64,000 bases of DNA. It comes from Moniliophthora roreri (taxonomy: Eukaryota > Basidiomycota > Agaricomycetes > Agaricales > Marasmiaceae). The stretch is taken from positions 558,001 through 622,000 of the forward strand of contig LATX02000211.1 of the NCBI GenBank assembly GCA_001466705.2, read 5' to 3'. How positions within the stretch are numbered: the stretch's first letter is position 1; each line of letters begins with the position of its first letter. Below, piece by piece: positions 12,419 to 23,207 of the stretch. The notes under the pieces are model-generated. The model was not told where the DNA came from. It was given only the letters and a program-made list of their open reading frames with translations, and searched no databases. The position numbers were made by a program, and so were the translations under genes.

Positions 12419-12640
12419 GGGATGTAGGGACCAGTGCGGGTCACCTTGACTATAGGCGACATGAGAAATGTCTCGGATGACATCAAAAGCTCGGTGGTAA
12501 GCCATTGATTGAACAGCGTTGAAGCTGGCCATTAGTTTCCATGAGTCTATACATGAGCCCGCCTCGTCATGGAGGTCAATGCAAAAGGTGAGATAAAATA
12601 TCAGGTGAAAACTCACCTCATCCAAGTTCCCATACATCCA

Positions 12641-13087
12641 TGAGTAAGATGTCCTTTACATGACCCATCCAACTGCTATCTGCCTAATGGAAGCTACAAT
12701 GAAAGTGGAGTTGTAATGGTGTGGCATGCCTCCTGAATGAGACGTGTGAAAGAAAATAAGGGTCAGTACATAGAGAAATGACTTACCTAGGACAAAATAT
12801 ATGGCACATTTGATACTTCGGCAATAAATCTGGAAAGGGAAGGGGACACTGGATGGGCATCATGGGCCTGAGGTGGCAGCATCATGGCGGTTTGATGTCA
12901 AGAGGTGGATGTTGATCTATATTTATGCAATTAATAGTCAGGACTCGGCGATGGGAACATGCAGTGATGGCAACAGCGACGAAAAGGAAATGATGATGAT
13001 ATTGATAGAACGGGAAGTGCCGGACTGAGAGGTCAGGAAGTTCAGCGAGAAGTTTGACCTTGGAGTGAGCTCTTGGTGCAAAATTCA
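12641..13087. other. No gene seen
   Basis: Nothing recognised on either strand. The sequence just left of the n at 13088 does not continue the membrane-protein reading frame of the gene on its right. Confidence 0.4.
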
Positions 13088-13088
13088 N
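13088..13088. other. Single-base scaffold join (n) cutting a gene
   Basis: The n interrupts the last visible exon of the DUF6533-type gene (13089-14202); the reading frame does not resume on the other side, so sequence is probably missing here. Confidence 0.8.
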
Positions 13089-14202
13089 AGCGAGAAGAGA
13101 TTCAAGCGGCGAAGTTGGATGTTACCCTCGCGCCAGAATTGATAGGTCCGAGCAGCAGTAAGTACAAAGATGATTGTGTCGTATACAAACAGTGCCAGCC
13201 AAATCCCAACGATGCCTGTTGAAATAGGGACTCTGAAAATGGGATTATCGAAGGAAGTCCCTTGACCTACGGAGTGAACTATCAGGTGGTTAGCAGGAAG
13301 GGTACAGTAATGACTAGCACTCACGTCTGATAAGACACCCCGACATGACATACCCCTGGTACCGGATAAGGTACTTTGACTTGTCCAGAGAGCGTATACT
13401 ATCCCAACCAGGGTCAACAAGACACAAGGCACCCTCGACTTTCTGTGCACGTACACCAGCTAATCCGAGGACAAGAACGACCGCAGCGCCAAAAAACCAT
13501 AAGATTCGCCGATCTGAACAGTACAGAGCATAGATTCGGAGGGTCATCAACGCTGTGAAGCTGTGTTAGAACCAACGAGACACTGCTTGGGTCGAACGGA
13601 AACTCGCTGCAAATCACGGATTGCGATATGAAGAGCGATATTTGATAGTAGACAGTCACGGCCTTGCAGCTACGCAAGGGCATGAGCTCAGTAAGTCGGG
13701 CTGTAGTGTTCAGCTTACTAACCTCTGTGTTACCAAAAGAGTCAGCATTTTGGTTGAAAAACAATATTGGAAGATATCTACCTCGGTGCCCAAGGGATAA
13801 AATGGAAAAATCCAAGCCGGAAGGTTGGACGTCAGGGTGAGATACCTGACAGCAAGGAATATAATACTACTTCGCGATTTTGGTCGCATCCAGATATAAG
13901 TGATCTCGGAGTCTGTCATTGCAAAGCAGTCGTCAGTCACTTCATCCCCAGACCCTCAAGAACTCACCCACCGAGCGTGATAATGTGATCCCAAAACAAA
14001 ATGGCTTGTAATAGACATTTAGTCTGGAGGATTAATTATGGACTTTATCACAGACCCGCCGGAACGACCTGCACTAAGGAATGAATATAACTGGGAATCA
14101 AATATCAGTCGAGTCGCCCTCATAAAATACGCCTCAAGTAATCGGAGCTACTCACTGTTCTCGAGCGTCTTCTTGAGTCAAGTTCACCAAAACGCTTGTC
14201 AT
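13089..14202 (-). CDS. DUF6533-type integral membrane protein, 3' end missing
   Basis: The N-terminal exons 14202-14156, 14090-14069, 14023-13972, 13912 onward, and later exons ending near 13354 and 13278-13089 join in frame. After splicing, the protein has the DUF6533 signature WDHIITLDSEITYIW (an aromatic-Asp-x3-TLD-x-E-x2-x-IW pattern), then a helix, RSCKAVTVYYQISLFI, then LMTLRIYALYCSDRRIL, a helix, and near the end WLALFVYDTIIFVLTAARTY. This order is that of a multi-TM family very common in mushrooms; function unknown, location probably plasma membrane. The intron between exons 4 and 5 has two equally good acceptors. The coding sequence runs into the n at 13088 and the C-terminal helix and tail are absent. 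Confidence 0.8.
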
Positions 14203-15185
14203 ACTGTGTGAGGAAGGGTGAGTGCATTAGAGCGACAGGCTGACAGTGATTCTTAAGATGTGGAGCAACTAGTGTTGGGCAGCGAGCATGTCAATTTGGC
14301 TTTCTAACATATCAACACGCTACGACAGATCTCTTGATTCAATACGACTTCGTGGACATAACCTATAAGGTACGAGTGTCCAATCAGCGTCAGTTATAAA
14401 CACCCAAAATATCTCACTCATTACCAATTATTGGATGTATAACGATTCTCTAGGCGACGTATCGGGCATTTTTGGAATGACAGCACGCGAGTAAGAGAAT
14501 ATGGAGGAACGCAAATAAAAGGATTCGAGAGCCTAGCAGGATTGCTTGGAATCCGATATTACGTTGACGATATGGACTCGGAGCTGGGCTGAGAACGAAG
14601 CTGGAGTGTGCCTTGACCAATATGTCAGTTCTGGTTGATGACTTTATTCAAAACTTGCCGTACCTAAGGGGCTTTGCTATAGATACTCGATGGATGGTAG
14701 TCACCAGACGCTGACCTTTCGACTCAAACTCCCGCAGGCCGATGTCCCGGGATATCACTTGGTTTGCGCCTATCCCAATCTTCAAGAGTTGAGATAATCA
14801 AGGAAAGTAGGATATAAAGTTTACCAAGTGCGTGTCCTTTATATACATGCTTGCCGTCGTCATACAAGGACCATTCAGGTCTAATCGCAGCTTGTGAATG
14901 TGACAGGATGAATCTTCCAGGGATTCGCCGAAGTTTGCTCATGGCCAAACTACATTCGTCCTACGTGTGCATCGGAGCTCGTATCATCGTACCGAAGGGA
15001 TGACTAGGCTAATGGATCCGAGCTGTTAAAAAAAAAGGATGTTTCAATGATCGGCCCTGTTGAGCTGCGCTCGCCCATCCCTACTCATACCGCCCTTCAC
15101 GACTGGCAGCCCGCGAGGAGTCCATGTAGGTCCGTTTTTTTGTTTGCCACAGCGAGACCATCTCGCTGTTATTTTGTTTCCACTT
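14203..15185. other. No recognisable gene
   Basis: A 74-codon minus-strand frame at 14724-14948 shows no family resemblance. The 15121-15180 part begins to show the T-rich 'attttg' words of the array that follows. Confidence 0.4.
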
Positions 15186-15862
15186 AGAGTCTGGGTCGGA
15201 GCGTCATAATTTTGCTGCATCCTCCCCTGTGGTTCTGCAGCACGGCAACAAAATTTAGTTGGTACTGGGCATCATTATTTTGCCGTCTCTCCCGCACCTG
15301 CGTGAGCCTTATAGCACCTTGGATGCGACCGTTTTTTTGCCCCTCCATTGCAGGGGCAATATTTCAATGCGTCCTAATCATTGAACAGGTGCCTTCCATA
15401 ATTTTGGTATATATCTTGAGGGCAAAATTTTGTGATTAATGCCGAGGATGATCAGCTGTATGTATAGGGTCGATATTTTGGTGCTCACCTGGAACACCGT
15501 AATTTTACTGGTCCCGAGACAGATTTGTAGACTCTAGATCCGAGGAAAAAAATTGACACCCTCTGGAGCGTCGAAATTTAACTTTTAGAGGCTGAATTCT
15601 CTTCAGTAGTAGGTATCCTGATGAAATTACGCTGCTTACCTCGAGAACCATAATTTCGCTGCCTCCCTGGTGGAATCGCTGTATCCGGGACCTGAAGAAA
15701 TTTGCTTCCCCTTCTGAGCGTCGTAATTTTGTCCACGACACCTATGAACGGTCAGAAGTACATACGGTGCCGAAATTTTGCTGCCTCCCTGGTGGAATTG
15801 CTGTATCAATGAAATTTTGCTCCCTTTCTGAGCGTCAAATTTTTGTCTAGGATACCTGAAGT
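15186..15862. repeat. Degenerate tandem array with 'taattttg' words
   Basis: At least two related units are clear: 15649-15745 and 15766-15860 share 'aatttcgctgcctccctggt'-like, 'ggaat(c/t)gctgtatc', 'ttctgagcgtc' and 'attttgtc..g..acct' in the same order, spaced about 118 bp. More diverged pieces (such as 'gcgtcataattttgctgc' at 15202, 'ttattttgccgtctc' at 15272, 'cgtaattttactgg' at 15498) extend leftward. On the minus strand the units give repeated short peptides such as FHQGGSKIS and FDAQKGSKIS, which is a by-product of the repeat. I recognise no known element. Confidence 0.65.
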
Positions 15863-16109
15863 TGGTTAGAGAAACATACAGTACATTTACTGCTTGTATG
15901 AGAATCATTTGAATGCATATTCGCTTCCGGGCATATCTTGTCCCATAGAATCTGGGCCCGAACGGCATAGAACAACAAGGACAAATATCTGGATGAGCTT
16001 GCGCGGATACTGTATGGTCTAGGACGACAAAATGGAGAGGTTTTGAGAAGGGACAGGGCACAGAATCTTGAAAATCGTGTGAGAAATCCGTTATCTCGAC
16101 CTTGAACTT

Positions 16110-16290
16110 CTCGGCAACGGTATTTGATGCGTGTCGCAAGGATTTCGCAAATCGCTGTAGCTTTCGGCTCTCGCGATTCGAAAAACAAAAAGATCCGATT
16201 CGGACTTCCACTTTCCTCTTCGACTCTGAAGATCTGAAGCTCTATACAAGCTGCTGTCTTGGACACTCCGCCTCTTCACGAACTCGTTCT
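16110..16290. repeat. Dispersed repeat R2, mosaic copy 3
   Basis: 16119-16160 matches the inverted 7751-7790 segment ('tgatgcgtgtcgcaaggatt'), while 16260-16278 matches the direct 2648-2666 segment ('ggacactccgcctcttcac'). The piece therefore combines both ends of R2 in different relative orientation from the other copies. Confidence 0.6.
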
Positions 16291-17231
16291 CTCCGAATCG
16301 TTCTCCTGCCTAACCCCGACATCCTCTCTTCTGCCCGTAACCCCTTCGGCCTCGTCAACTGATTCTTTTGGCTGGTGGCATCCAGCCTCTTCTTCTTTGA
16401 GGCGTCTTCCATTCGAATCGGGATCGAGTTGCATATGATGAGAAGCTACATATCCACGTCCACATCTCCCGATCTCTCGTGCTATCAAGAGCCCTTATAC
16501 ATATATCACATCCAGCGCGCTTTTCCGCCCCTGCATATCCAAAATAACGCGTTCTTCTGAGTGGCCTTTAATGAGGTTTGGAAGCGTTTGTGTTTGGGTG
16601 GAGAGAAATAGTGCATGTTTAAGGGTGCACTGGATGTAGAAAGAGTATGTGGGCGATGGGGGTGTAGGATTAGGATAGTATATTGGAGCTTGTCTCTGAA
16701 CGAGTCTCTACGACGAACCCTAGGAGATGTTGAACGTGCGCCGGGGTATTGGAGAGAGCAAGGTGACGAAAGGCGGTCTGGCGTTGGATATGGCCCATGG
16801 ATACAGGTGTAGCGATAGGCTGGAACGAGGATGCTGCGATTAGCGGTGCCATGGGATCCGTTCGGCGCACTCGTACTCGGATGCCAGAAGCCAACCAGCA
16901 GCAGCCATCAAATAAACGTCCCGGAGGAGACGCATGGTGGGCCGTTCAACGTCTTCGTCCTCGTACCCTATCTGATACTCGGCATTCGTCGCATTCACAG
17001 ATGCTCGTTTCGAGAAGTCCGGTCCCTTGCCAACGATATGGGATGAAAAAGTATGCAAGGCTCGTAACCATGCTGCTTGAGGTAGGCGCCCGACCCCTTC
17101 TTGAGCGCTACGATGCGAAAACGCCCGACTTTTCTCAATCTCCATCAAGCCTCGTGTCAGGGGTTGTACAGCACCCTGTGATCCCACGACTCGTCTTACT
17201 TCTCTACCACCGTCATCTTGACCACGCCTGA
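16291..17231. other. No recognisable gene
   Basis: Open frames on both strands at 16797-17250 overlap fully and neither resembles a family. A 'tatcaagagcccttatacatat' TATA-like word lies near 16490 but nothing convincing follows. Confidence 0.35.
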
Positions 17232-17830
17232 ATGAATCCCACTGGTTCATCGCCTATACCTACCGAGGGGGAGAATACCCCGAGTCATAATCAAGTCAAT
17301 TCGACAACAAACTTGGTCACCGTGAGCCTCATTCCACCTTCGGCCCCATCGATATCATCCCCATTCCAGCAGGACGATGCTGCGGGCTCCGTGAGCTCCC
17401 CACGGTCTCACATTCCAAGTTCTGGCATGGCGATGCCCCATCGAACATCATCCGGTTCAACTATGCCAAAGTAAGCAAGTTTGACTCGCTACGATCCCAA
17501 ATTCATCTTCCCTTACATGCAAACCCACGGGATTAGTTTCAGTCCAACTCCGAATCCAGTTCCGCATATGCATCCAAAGTGAGCAGAGTCTTTCGTCTAT
17601 TCGAAGCATTATCGGCCTCATTCTTTCCTTTCAGCGCACCAACGGGAAACTCCAACCCAGCGTCCTCCTCAGGACTTACTATCAGAGGTGGACAATTCAA
17701 TAACATCCAGGGAACCATCTTTGAAGGAATCTCGGAAATCACCCGGGCAGGCGGAGAGGCACAGCGAAACGAGAACTCCACCCCACCGCCACCGGAAACG
17801 TACACAATTGTGTCGAGGAGATATTTTTAG
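17232..17830 (+). CDS. Small Pro/Ser/Thr-rich protein with Gly-Gly-x-Phe-Asn-Asn motif
   Basis: Three exons (17232-17470, 17537-17578, 17635-17830) join in frame with 66- and 56-bp introns and give 158 aa ending at a TAG stop. The first ~105 residues are disordered, rich in Ser, Pro and Thr. Near residue 113 comes LTIRGGQFNNIQGTIFEGIS. This short Gly/Asn-rich motif is like the N-terminal motif that precedes NACHT or other domains in many Agaricomycete proteins (from memory of those families), and is reminiscent of the motif at the start of the 3917-6196 product. No enzymatic domain is seen. Alternatives: the orphaned N-terminal module of a longer lost gene, since 75 bp downstream lies a decayed 5' fragment of the other family. 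Confidence 0.6.
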
Positions 17831-17904
17831 GCGCCCTCGAACCTGCTACCCTAGTATTGAAGATTTAGGACATAAAGACTTGTTCCTACTATGATATTGT
17901 CTGG

Positions 17905-17985
17905 TTAACTTGATTCCCTTGAACACGATTGAACGTATTTTGCCTCTGATAGAATTCCGCGACGAGTTGATGAAACTCACTTCCA
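17905..17985 (-). pseudogene. Decayed 5' end of a paralogue of the 3917-6196 gene
   Basis: Read on the minus strand, the segment resembles the first exon start of the 3917-6196 gene: 'atctctgatagaa'-type and 'gaacgt..ttgaacgt' words occur in the same order (compare 6119-6196). The start codon is not kept and the frame shifts after a few codons. It is evidence that a second member of this family once lay here. Confidence 0.5.
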
Positions 17986-18443
17986 ACGTATGTACATTAT
18001 TGAAAGGACATGACTAGAATCACAATGTCGATGTCAAATGAATCTACGATACCTGGAGATTTTCCGCTAACGTCCCATGGAATTTACTTACATACTGTGG
18101 GCGAGCAGCACTCAACTGTTCACGAGAGGGTTTCGACTGAACCTGGAATCCGTACTGTATTGACGTTAGTTCTATCAGTCCTCCATAGTAGGCATGGAAA
18201 CAGATTCATCACTCACTAGAATTATAATGAAGAGTACCTTTCTCTGGCGAGGATATAGATGACATTTATACTAAATTTGAGCGAGTAGAGACAGCACAAG
18301 TGACATGCTCACTTGAGTGATAGAAATACGAAACATTTCGCGCGTCCTAACCTATATCAGCGATCATAAAGTCCTGACAATAAATGGCCCCAGCTAAAAG
18401 GCCTGCTTCAGTGTCCCCCGTCACTCATCGGGCCCGATGTCGC
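17986..18443. other. No gene seen
   Basis: A 69-codon plus-strand frame at 18010-18219 shows no family resemblance; nothing else is visible. Confidence 0.4.
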
Positions 18444-19911
18444 TTATTGCGGGTGGGGTGATAAGTCCGGAACCGTCCGCATACTTCGAGTCGTAGCGAC
18501 GTTAAAGACAATATCGGAGACGATTCTTGGGTCCCTTCTTATACGGCCAATAGTCCTTTTTGAGATCAGTCAGCGGCGTTCGAGTCAAAGGATATGAAAG
18601 TTTGAATACGCACTCCGCGTCTATAACGCAACTTTGAGTGGTCACATAGGTACTTAGACGCCGTACAGCCCGACAAGCAGCAATCTGACAAACAAGTTAT
18701 CCAGAACGTATCCTATTACTCAGACTAAGACGGACATACCGAGGATAAAACTGTATCTGGTACGAGGGCGATGACAGACATCGTTGGATTTAGATTGAGG
18801 GCGCTAAATATCTAAAAAAGGCATAAGAACTTTGCGGACATCCGAACGCGTGAGGTGTTGCCTACCACTGCGACCGTGTTTGAAAGACACCTAAAGTTAT
18901 CATTTGTGAGCAACGATTGACAGACTAGGGCATCGGATATCACGTACGCTACGACAAAATACACCAGCCCACCCTCAAACAGTATCCGAATGATCTTGGA
19001 CCGTTTAGGCGTCGTGCTTCCGAGTTTGTACGCCATCAAGCACATCACAATGAAGTCGATGGCTACAGTGTATGCATAGCAGCCAGTGATCAATTGGGCT
19101 TGGTTATGGGTGATTATACAGCCGAAACTCTCAGACCATCGCGCTAAGACCTGAGTGACAGCACCTAGGCAAGAAGCCGTATGTCCTAGGTGAAGAATAA
19201 CCAGGGCGCCGACTAAATACCGGTGATTCTGCCAGACAGCTATCCTAAATGGTGTACATGTCAGCTACGCGGTCAGGGTGAATCATTGAAATACTCACGT
19301 CCGGATACCGAGATTTACAGCTGCTAGCGGAGTTCCGAGACTTCCCATAACCTGAATATAGGTGTATAACGCCTGGCAGTCGATGGGTCTATAAGGAGCA
19401 AAGGGTCAGCGTTAGACGTCAACGGCGGGGGTATGTTATAATTTATTCACGATGTCACATTGGCCGCTATGGCGCTAGCGCCATTCATATTAGAATATTC
19501 AATACGCTTCTAAGAGCATTGCATGAACTCACAACCCAACCATGGCCCCAAGAATGCAATAACGGTTGAGGAAATAGAAGATCTAGTTCAGCATATCAGT
19601 GAAACCAGTCTGTTTATCTGACCATTCCACCTACCAAGGGCCACTTAAATGGTAGTCTACGAGTGATAATTTTATACTCAAAGTCAAGGGTGAGGAGACA
19701 TTCCCATCTAGGTACCGTTGTGCATCAGACTCGGCTGCAAGTATCCAACAGTACCTACACGTAGATGCCCAGGATGACTTGTGTGAACGCGACAAAAGCC
19801 ACTGCAAGAAATTGGCGCCGGTGAGTGACTGTATCAAACTAGCGAAGGATAGCGGACTTGCTTACCCTCACTGTGTTGAATTTGTTCAGGAGACATCCAG
19901 TCGACACCCAT
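18444..19911 (-). CDS. Seven-TM-like mushroom integral membrane protein
   Basis: About ten short exons can be joined in frame from ATG 19911 to TAA 18444. The product runs: N-terminal MGVDWMSPEQIQ, helix AFVAFTQVILGIYVWE, the family block LTLDFEYKIITRRLPFKWPL, helix with IFYFLNRYCILGAM, NVTSPIDCQALYTYIQ, helix ending in LGIRTIAVW, helices near YLVGALVILHLG and CYAYTVAIDFIVMCLMAYKL, IRILFEGGLVYFVVA, then LNLNPTMSVIALVP and AACRAVRRL before a ~45-residue cytoplasmic tail. This order is that of a large Agaricomycete membrane family with 7-TM topology and unknown ligand. Every junction has a GT-AG intron that keeps phase, and I saw no internal stop, so I judge it intact. A decayed paralogue lies just upstream (20440-21020). 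Confidence 0.8.
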
Positions 19912-20439
19912 TTTTGAGAAGAACACGGTGTATCGTGGCAAGGTGGGTCAGGGTAGTCGAGGCCCGACAATTCGGTAGCTTTGGCCCGACGGACACGGCT
20001 TGGTTACTTACGCGATGCTAGCCAGCTGGCGTTACAGGCCACCATTGCAGAGAAGTATGCATAATACTAGTCGCCATGGTCATGATCATTAGTTTTTCAT
20101 ATGCTCAGCAAACAAACTTATTACTCACCAGTGGAGAAAGCTTGTATGATATAACCTCAACGAAGGACAGAACCTTGCGAGCGAAAATTATTGAAAGAAC
20201 GTACTTGGGATAATAAAACACACACACGCTGAGCGTATCAAACATATTCCTCTCAATACTAAAAAATCAAGCTGTTTCGAGGTTCTTCATTGGGCGCGTA
20301 GCGTCCGTCTATGTAGAATAGTATTTGTGAACGTCACAACAAGTATCAGCAAACAATACGCACCTGAATCACATTCTCTTCAGTTGCGTTTGTTAACCCA
20401 GTCGCATCAAAAGCGATCGCGAGTTCCGTATCACATTCC

Positions 20440-21020
20440 TTTCTTCGGATACGGCCGATAGTCCTGAAGGAAGTCATCAACAAAACACAAAGCGATAGAT
20501 CATCATTCAAACTACGCACTCCACGTCAATGACATAGCCTCCACTGGTAGCATATGTACTAAGCCGCCGAACGGCTCAGCATGCTGCAATCTGTGGAAGA
20601 AAATAAAGCATCCATGAGTCGGTCCGCCGAGATATGACAGGATTGAGCACATACCTAAGCAAAGACCGTTGCTGGTATGAGGGCAATGACGGACATCGTC
20701 GGATTGAGATTGAAAGCGCCAAATATCTAGTCAGCTAGAGGTAAAGATTTGCAAACGAAAATATGATTCACCGCAGCAACCATGTTCAAAAGCAGTATGA
20801 AGATTTTAATAAGCATGAGCTATGGCTGCACGGATGATACGATAAAATAGAGCAAGCCATTCATAAATAGCATCTTGACGAGTTTGGTCCTTTTCGACGT
20901 TGCGATTTCGAGCTTACACGCCATCAAGTATATAATAAGGAAGTCGATGATCATAGTGTAGATATAGGCACCCGTTATTAAGGTCGCCTCACGATTCCCG
21001 ATGCAATGGTGTACTTGATC
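20440..21020 (-). pseudogene. Decayed paralogue of the 18444-19911 membrane gene
   Basis: Minus-strand segments match the C-terminal half of the neighbouring gene: TGAYIYTMIIDFLIIYLMACKL, LVKMLFMNGLLYFIV, LNLNPTMSVIALIP, then AAC-stop-AVRRL and TIGRIRR. Two nonsense changes are visible: TGA in place of the Arg codon of the ACRAVRRL block, and TAG where the neighbour has TCG just before a splice donor. The N-terminal half is not found. It is a tandem duplicate that has lost function. Confidence 0.8.
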
Positions 21021-21495
21021 CGGAATGCATTGATTGACATCGCTCGCCGAATAGTCCTACTTTTCCGGGAAGTCCAGAAGGGAATGAAAGGTTGGTAATC
21101 CACCTGAGCTGTGGTACTGCTCTTGCGGCTCCGCTGAGAACAAGAGATAGTGGTTGAGTCTTGAGAATTGCATGGTATCTATCTATCTATCCTACACGTT
21201 CTTCACACGTACATCCATCACGCTGGTCATCTTTTTCTCCAAGGTTTATCCTGGTCCACTCTGTCGAGCAGGACGCTAGAAATTTCGAGCTGGTTAGCCA
21301 GCAAAGTCTCAGAAAAAGTCACTTTCAGTTCACTATGGCCAACTGTGTTACATATAACGCAAAGGGACATTCCCCGGAGTGACCATCTCAATCAAAATGG
21401 GTCCGATCGACGGAGTAATGTCGCCCATTGATTCTGGAAACTAGGGATGAACATAAATACGGTGCGTTTGTGATGATGCAGAGGTCCAACTCACC
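21021..21495. other. Upstream region of the BBE-type gene
   Basis: No gene is recognised. A 'ctatctatctat' short repeat lies at about 21178-21191. I could not fix a TATA box. Confidence 0.35.
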
Positions 21496-23207
21496 ATGCT
21501 GACCCACAAAATAGCACTTCTTTCAACCCTCGTTTCTTCAGTCATATCGGACCAAGAGCCATTCCGTGTAGACTCAGCGAAGGGAGATGATTGCGTGCGT
21601 GAGTTAGTAGTCCTCGTATCATTCTCTGAAAATTACGACTTTTTTCTAGTGCAAAACCCTGAAAGAAGCGCTTCCAGATCTAGTTCACTTTCCCGACTCC
21701 CCCGAATACCAGTCTCGCCTCGAGTCGTATTACGCTCTCCAACAACGCGACCTGCAAGCGGCATGCCGACTCATGCCACACTCTGCCTCAGAAGTGTCTT
21801 TGATCCTAGGAATTGCACGAAAGCGTGATTGCCCTTTCGCAGTAGTGTCTGGCGGGTACATGCCGTGGGTTGGAGCGTCCAATATTGACGGCGGATTCGT
21901 CATTGATCTGGGCAAGATAAATCAGATTGATGTCGTCGAGGATGATAAGAGTCTGAAGTTAGGCCCGGGATCGACATGGAAACAGGCGTACTCAGTGCTG
22001 GAGCCTTACAATCTCACTACCGTCGGTGCGAGGGTAGCTAATGTTGGAGTTGGCGGATTTCTGATGGGAGGTGCGTCCATATCTCTGCTACGTTTAAAAA
22101 TCACTCAATCACCCATCTTAACAGGCGGTATCAGCTTCCTGTCCTTCGAACATGGATTCGGATCAGACAATGTCCTCAATTACGAAGTTGTATTGTCCAA
22201 TGGAAGTATCATCGAGGTTAATGAAAGCTCACATCCTGAGCTTCACTGGGCTTTGAAAGCTGGGAGCACAAATTTCGGAATCGTTACCCGTTTCGATATG
22301 CCTACCTTCCCCTTGTCAAGGATGTGGGCATCTCAACAGACATACCTGATTAGCGAAGAAGGCATCGGCAGTACTCCCGAGTTGCTGTACAACCGGATTT
22401 ACTACCTTAAAAGTCACAACAACGACAACAAGGATGTCATTGCTACCATTCTTGGGGAAACCAAGAACATTGGGCTAGCAACGGTTGTTCGCGCTTATCT
22501 TGGTCCCAAGAAGCGCAAACCACTCACTAGTGCTATGCCCATCATGGACAAATCGGAAATCGGGAGCCTCTATAACGTCGTCGACCAACTTCTTGGGGAT
22601 AGCTTCTACCCCAAGAGACGCTCGGCGTGGTATACATTGACAGTCAAGGCCGATACGGACTTCTTTTACGATATGTACCTCCAAGGACAGAGTGTATTTA
22701 GTGGCTTTTATGGTGTCGATGGCCTGCAGTGGGCTATATTGCTACAGCCTATCACGAGGGGTCTAATTGCCGCGACCTCGAGAAGCCCGTTCCAAAACGC
22801 ACTCAAAGCTTCCAATGATGTCCTTTTTCGTGAGTGTCAGGCATTTCATCTCATCACACACTGGTGAGCTGACCGTGTATACCTTCACAGTGGTCCCCAT
22901 CGTCAGTACTTGGACCAACTCAAGACACGATGAAGTCATCGAGGAAGCTACGAACAAGTTAGGTGCTTGGGCAGAGAAGGAGGCTGCCAGACGCGGACTA
23001 CTCAATGATTTCATTTACTTGAACTACGCAAATAAGAATCAGCCGGTCTATGAGCGTTCAATGACCAGGGAAGATATCGCACGTATGAGAAGAACAAAGG
23101 AGATGTACGATTCTACAGGTATCTTTGACAAGCTATGGCGAGGTGGTTTTAAGTTACCGAAGCAGGAGATGGAGTCAAAGGTAGCACATGATCGCACAGA
23201 ATTGTAG
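21496..23207 (+). CDS. FAD-linked oxidoreductase, BBE-like, secreted
   Basis: Four exons (21496-21594, 21650-22070, 22125-22829, 22891-23207) join in phase to 513 aa. The first ~20 residues look like a signal peptide (MLTHKIALLSTLVSSVIS). Next comes the FAD-binding PCMH domain: FAVVSGGYMPWVGASN, GVGGFLMGGGISFLS, GFGSDNVLNYEVVLSNGS, and LHWALKAGSTNFGIVTRFD. The C-terminal BBE motif is FIYLNYANKN. Family members oxidise alcohols, sugars or alkaloid-type substrates using covalently bound FAD. In this family the FAD-anchoring residue is usually the His of 'SGGH'; here it is Tyr, so covalent 8-alpha-histidyl attachment is not expected. Substrate is not predictable. It stands alone, upstream of two unknown genes. 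Confidence 0.92.

Larger units (their letters stand above)
10870..12640 (-). pseudogene. Unrecognised spliced gene, partly duplicated and interrupted by a join
   Basis: The minus strand has protein-like exons that I cannot place in a family. One (12637-12374) includes QGDPHWSLHP near its end. Another (11987-11625 region, and again 11238-10870) includes GITEKALQTIALDI and EVFTYRLVFIATSSNCEYKL. Because the exons occur in both 748-bp copies around the n at 11670, the order shown may be an assembly effect rather than a real tandem gene. Substitutions between the copies mostly keep the frames open, which argues for a once-functional coding sequence. Introns and start are unresolved. Confidence 0.4.

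Noticed and set aside
16797..17250. Long overlapping open frames on both strands (144 and 136 codons)
   Set aside because: The frames overlap completely on opposite strands, neither resembles a family and no start context or splice chain supports one of them.
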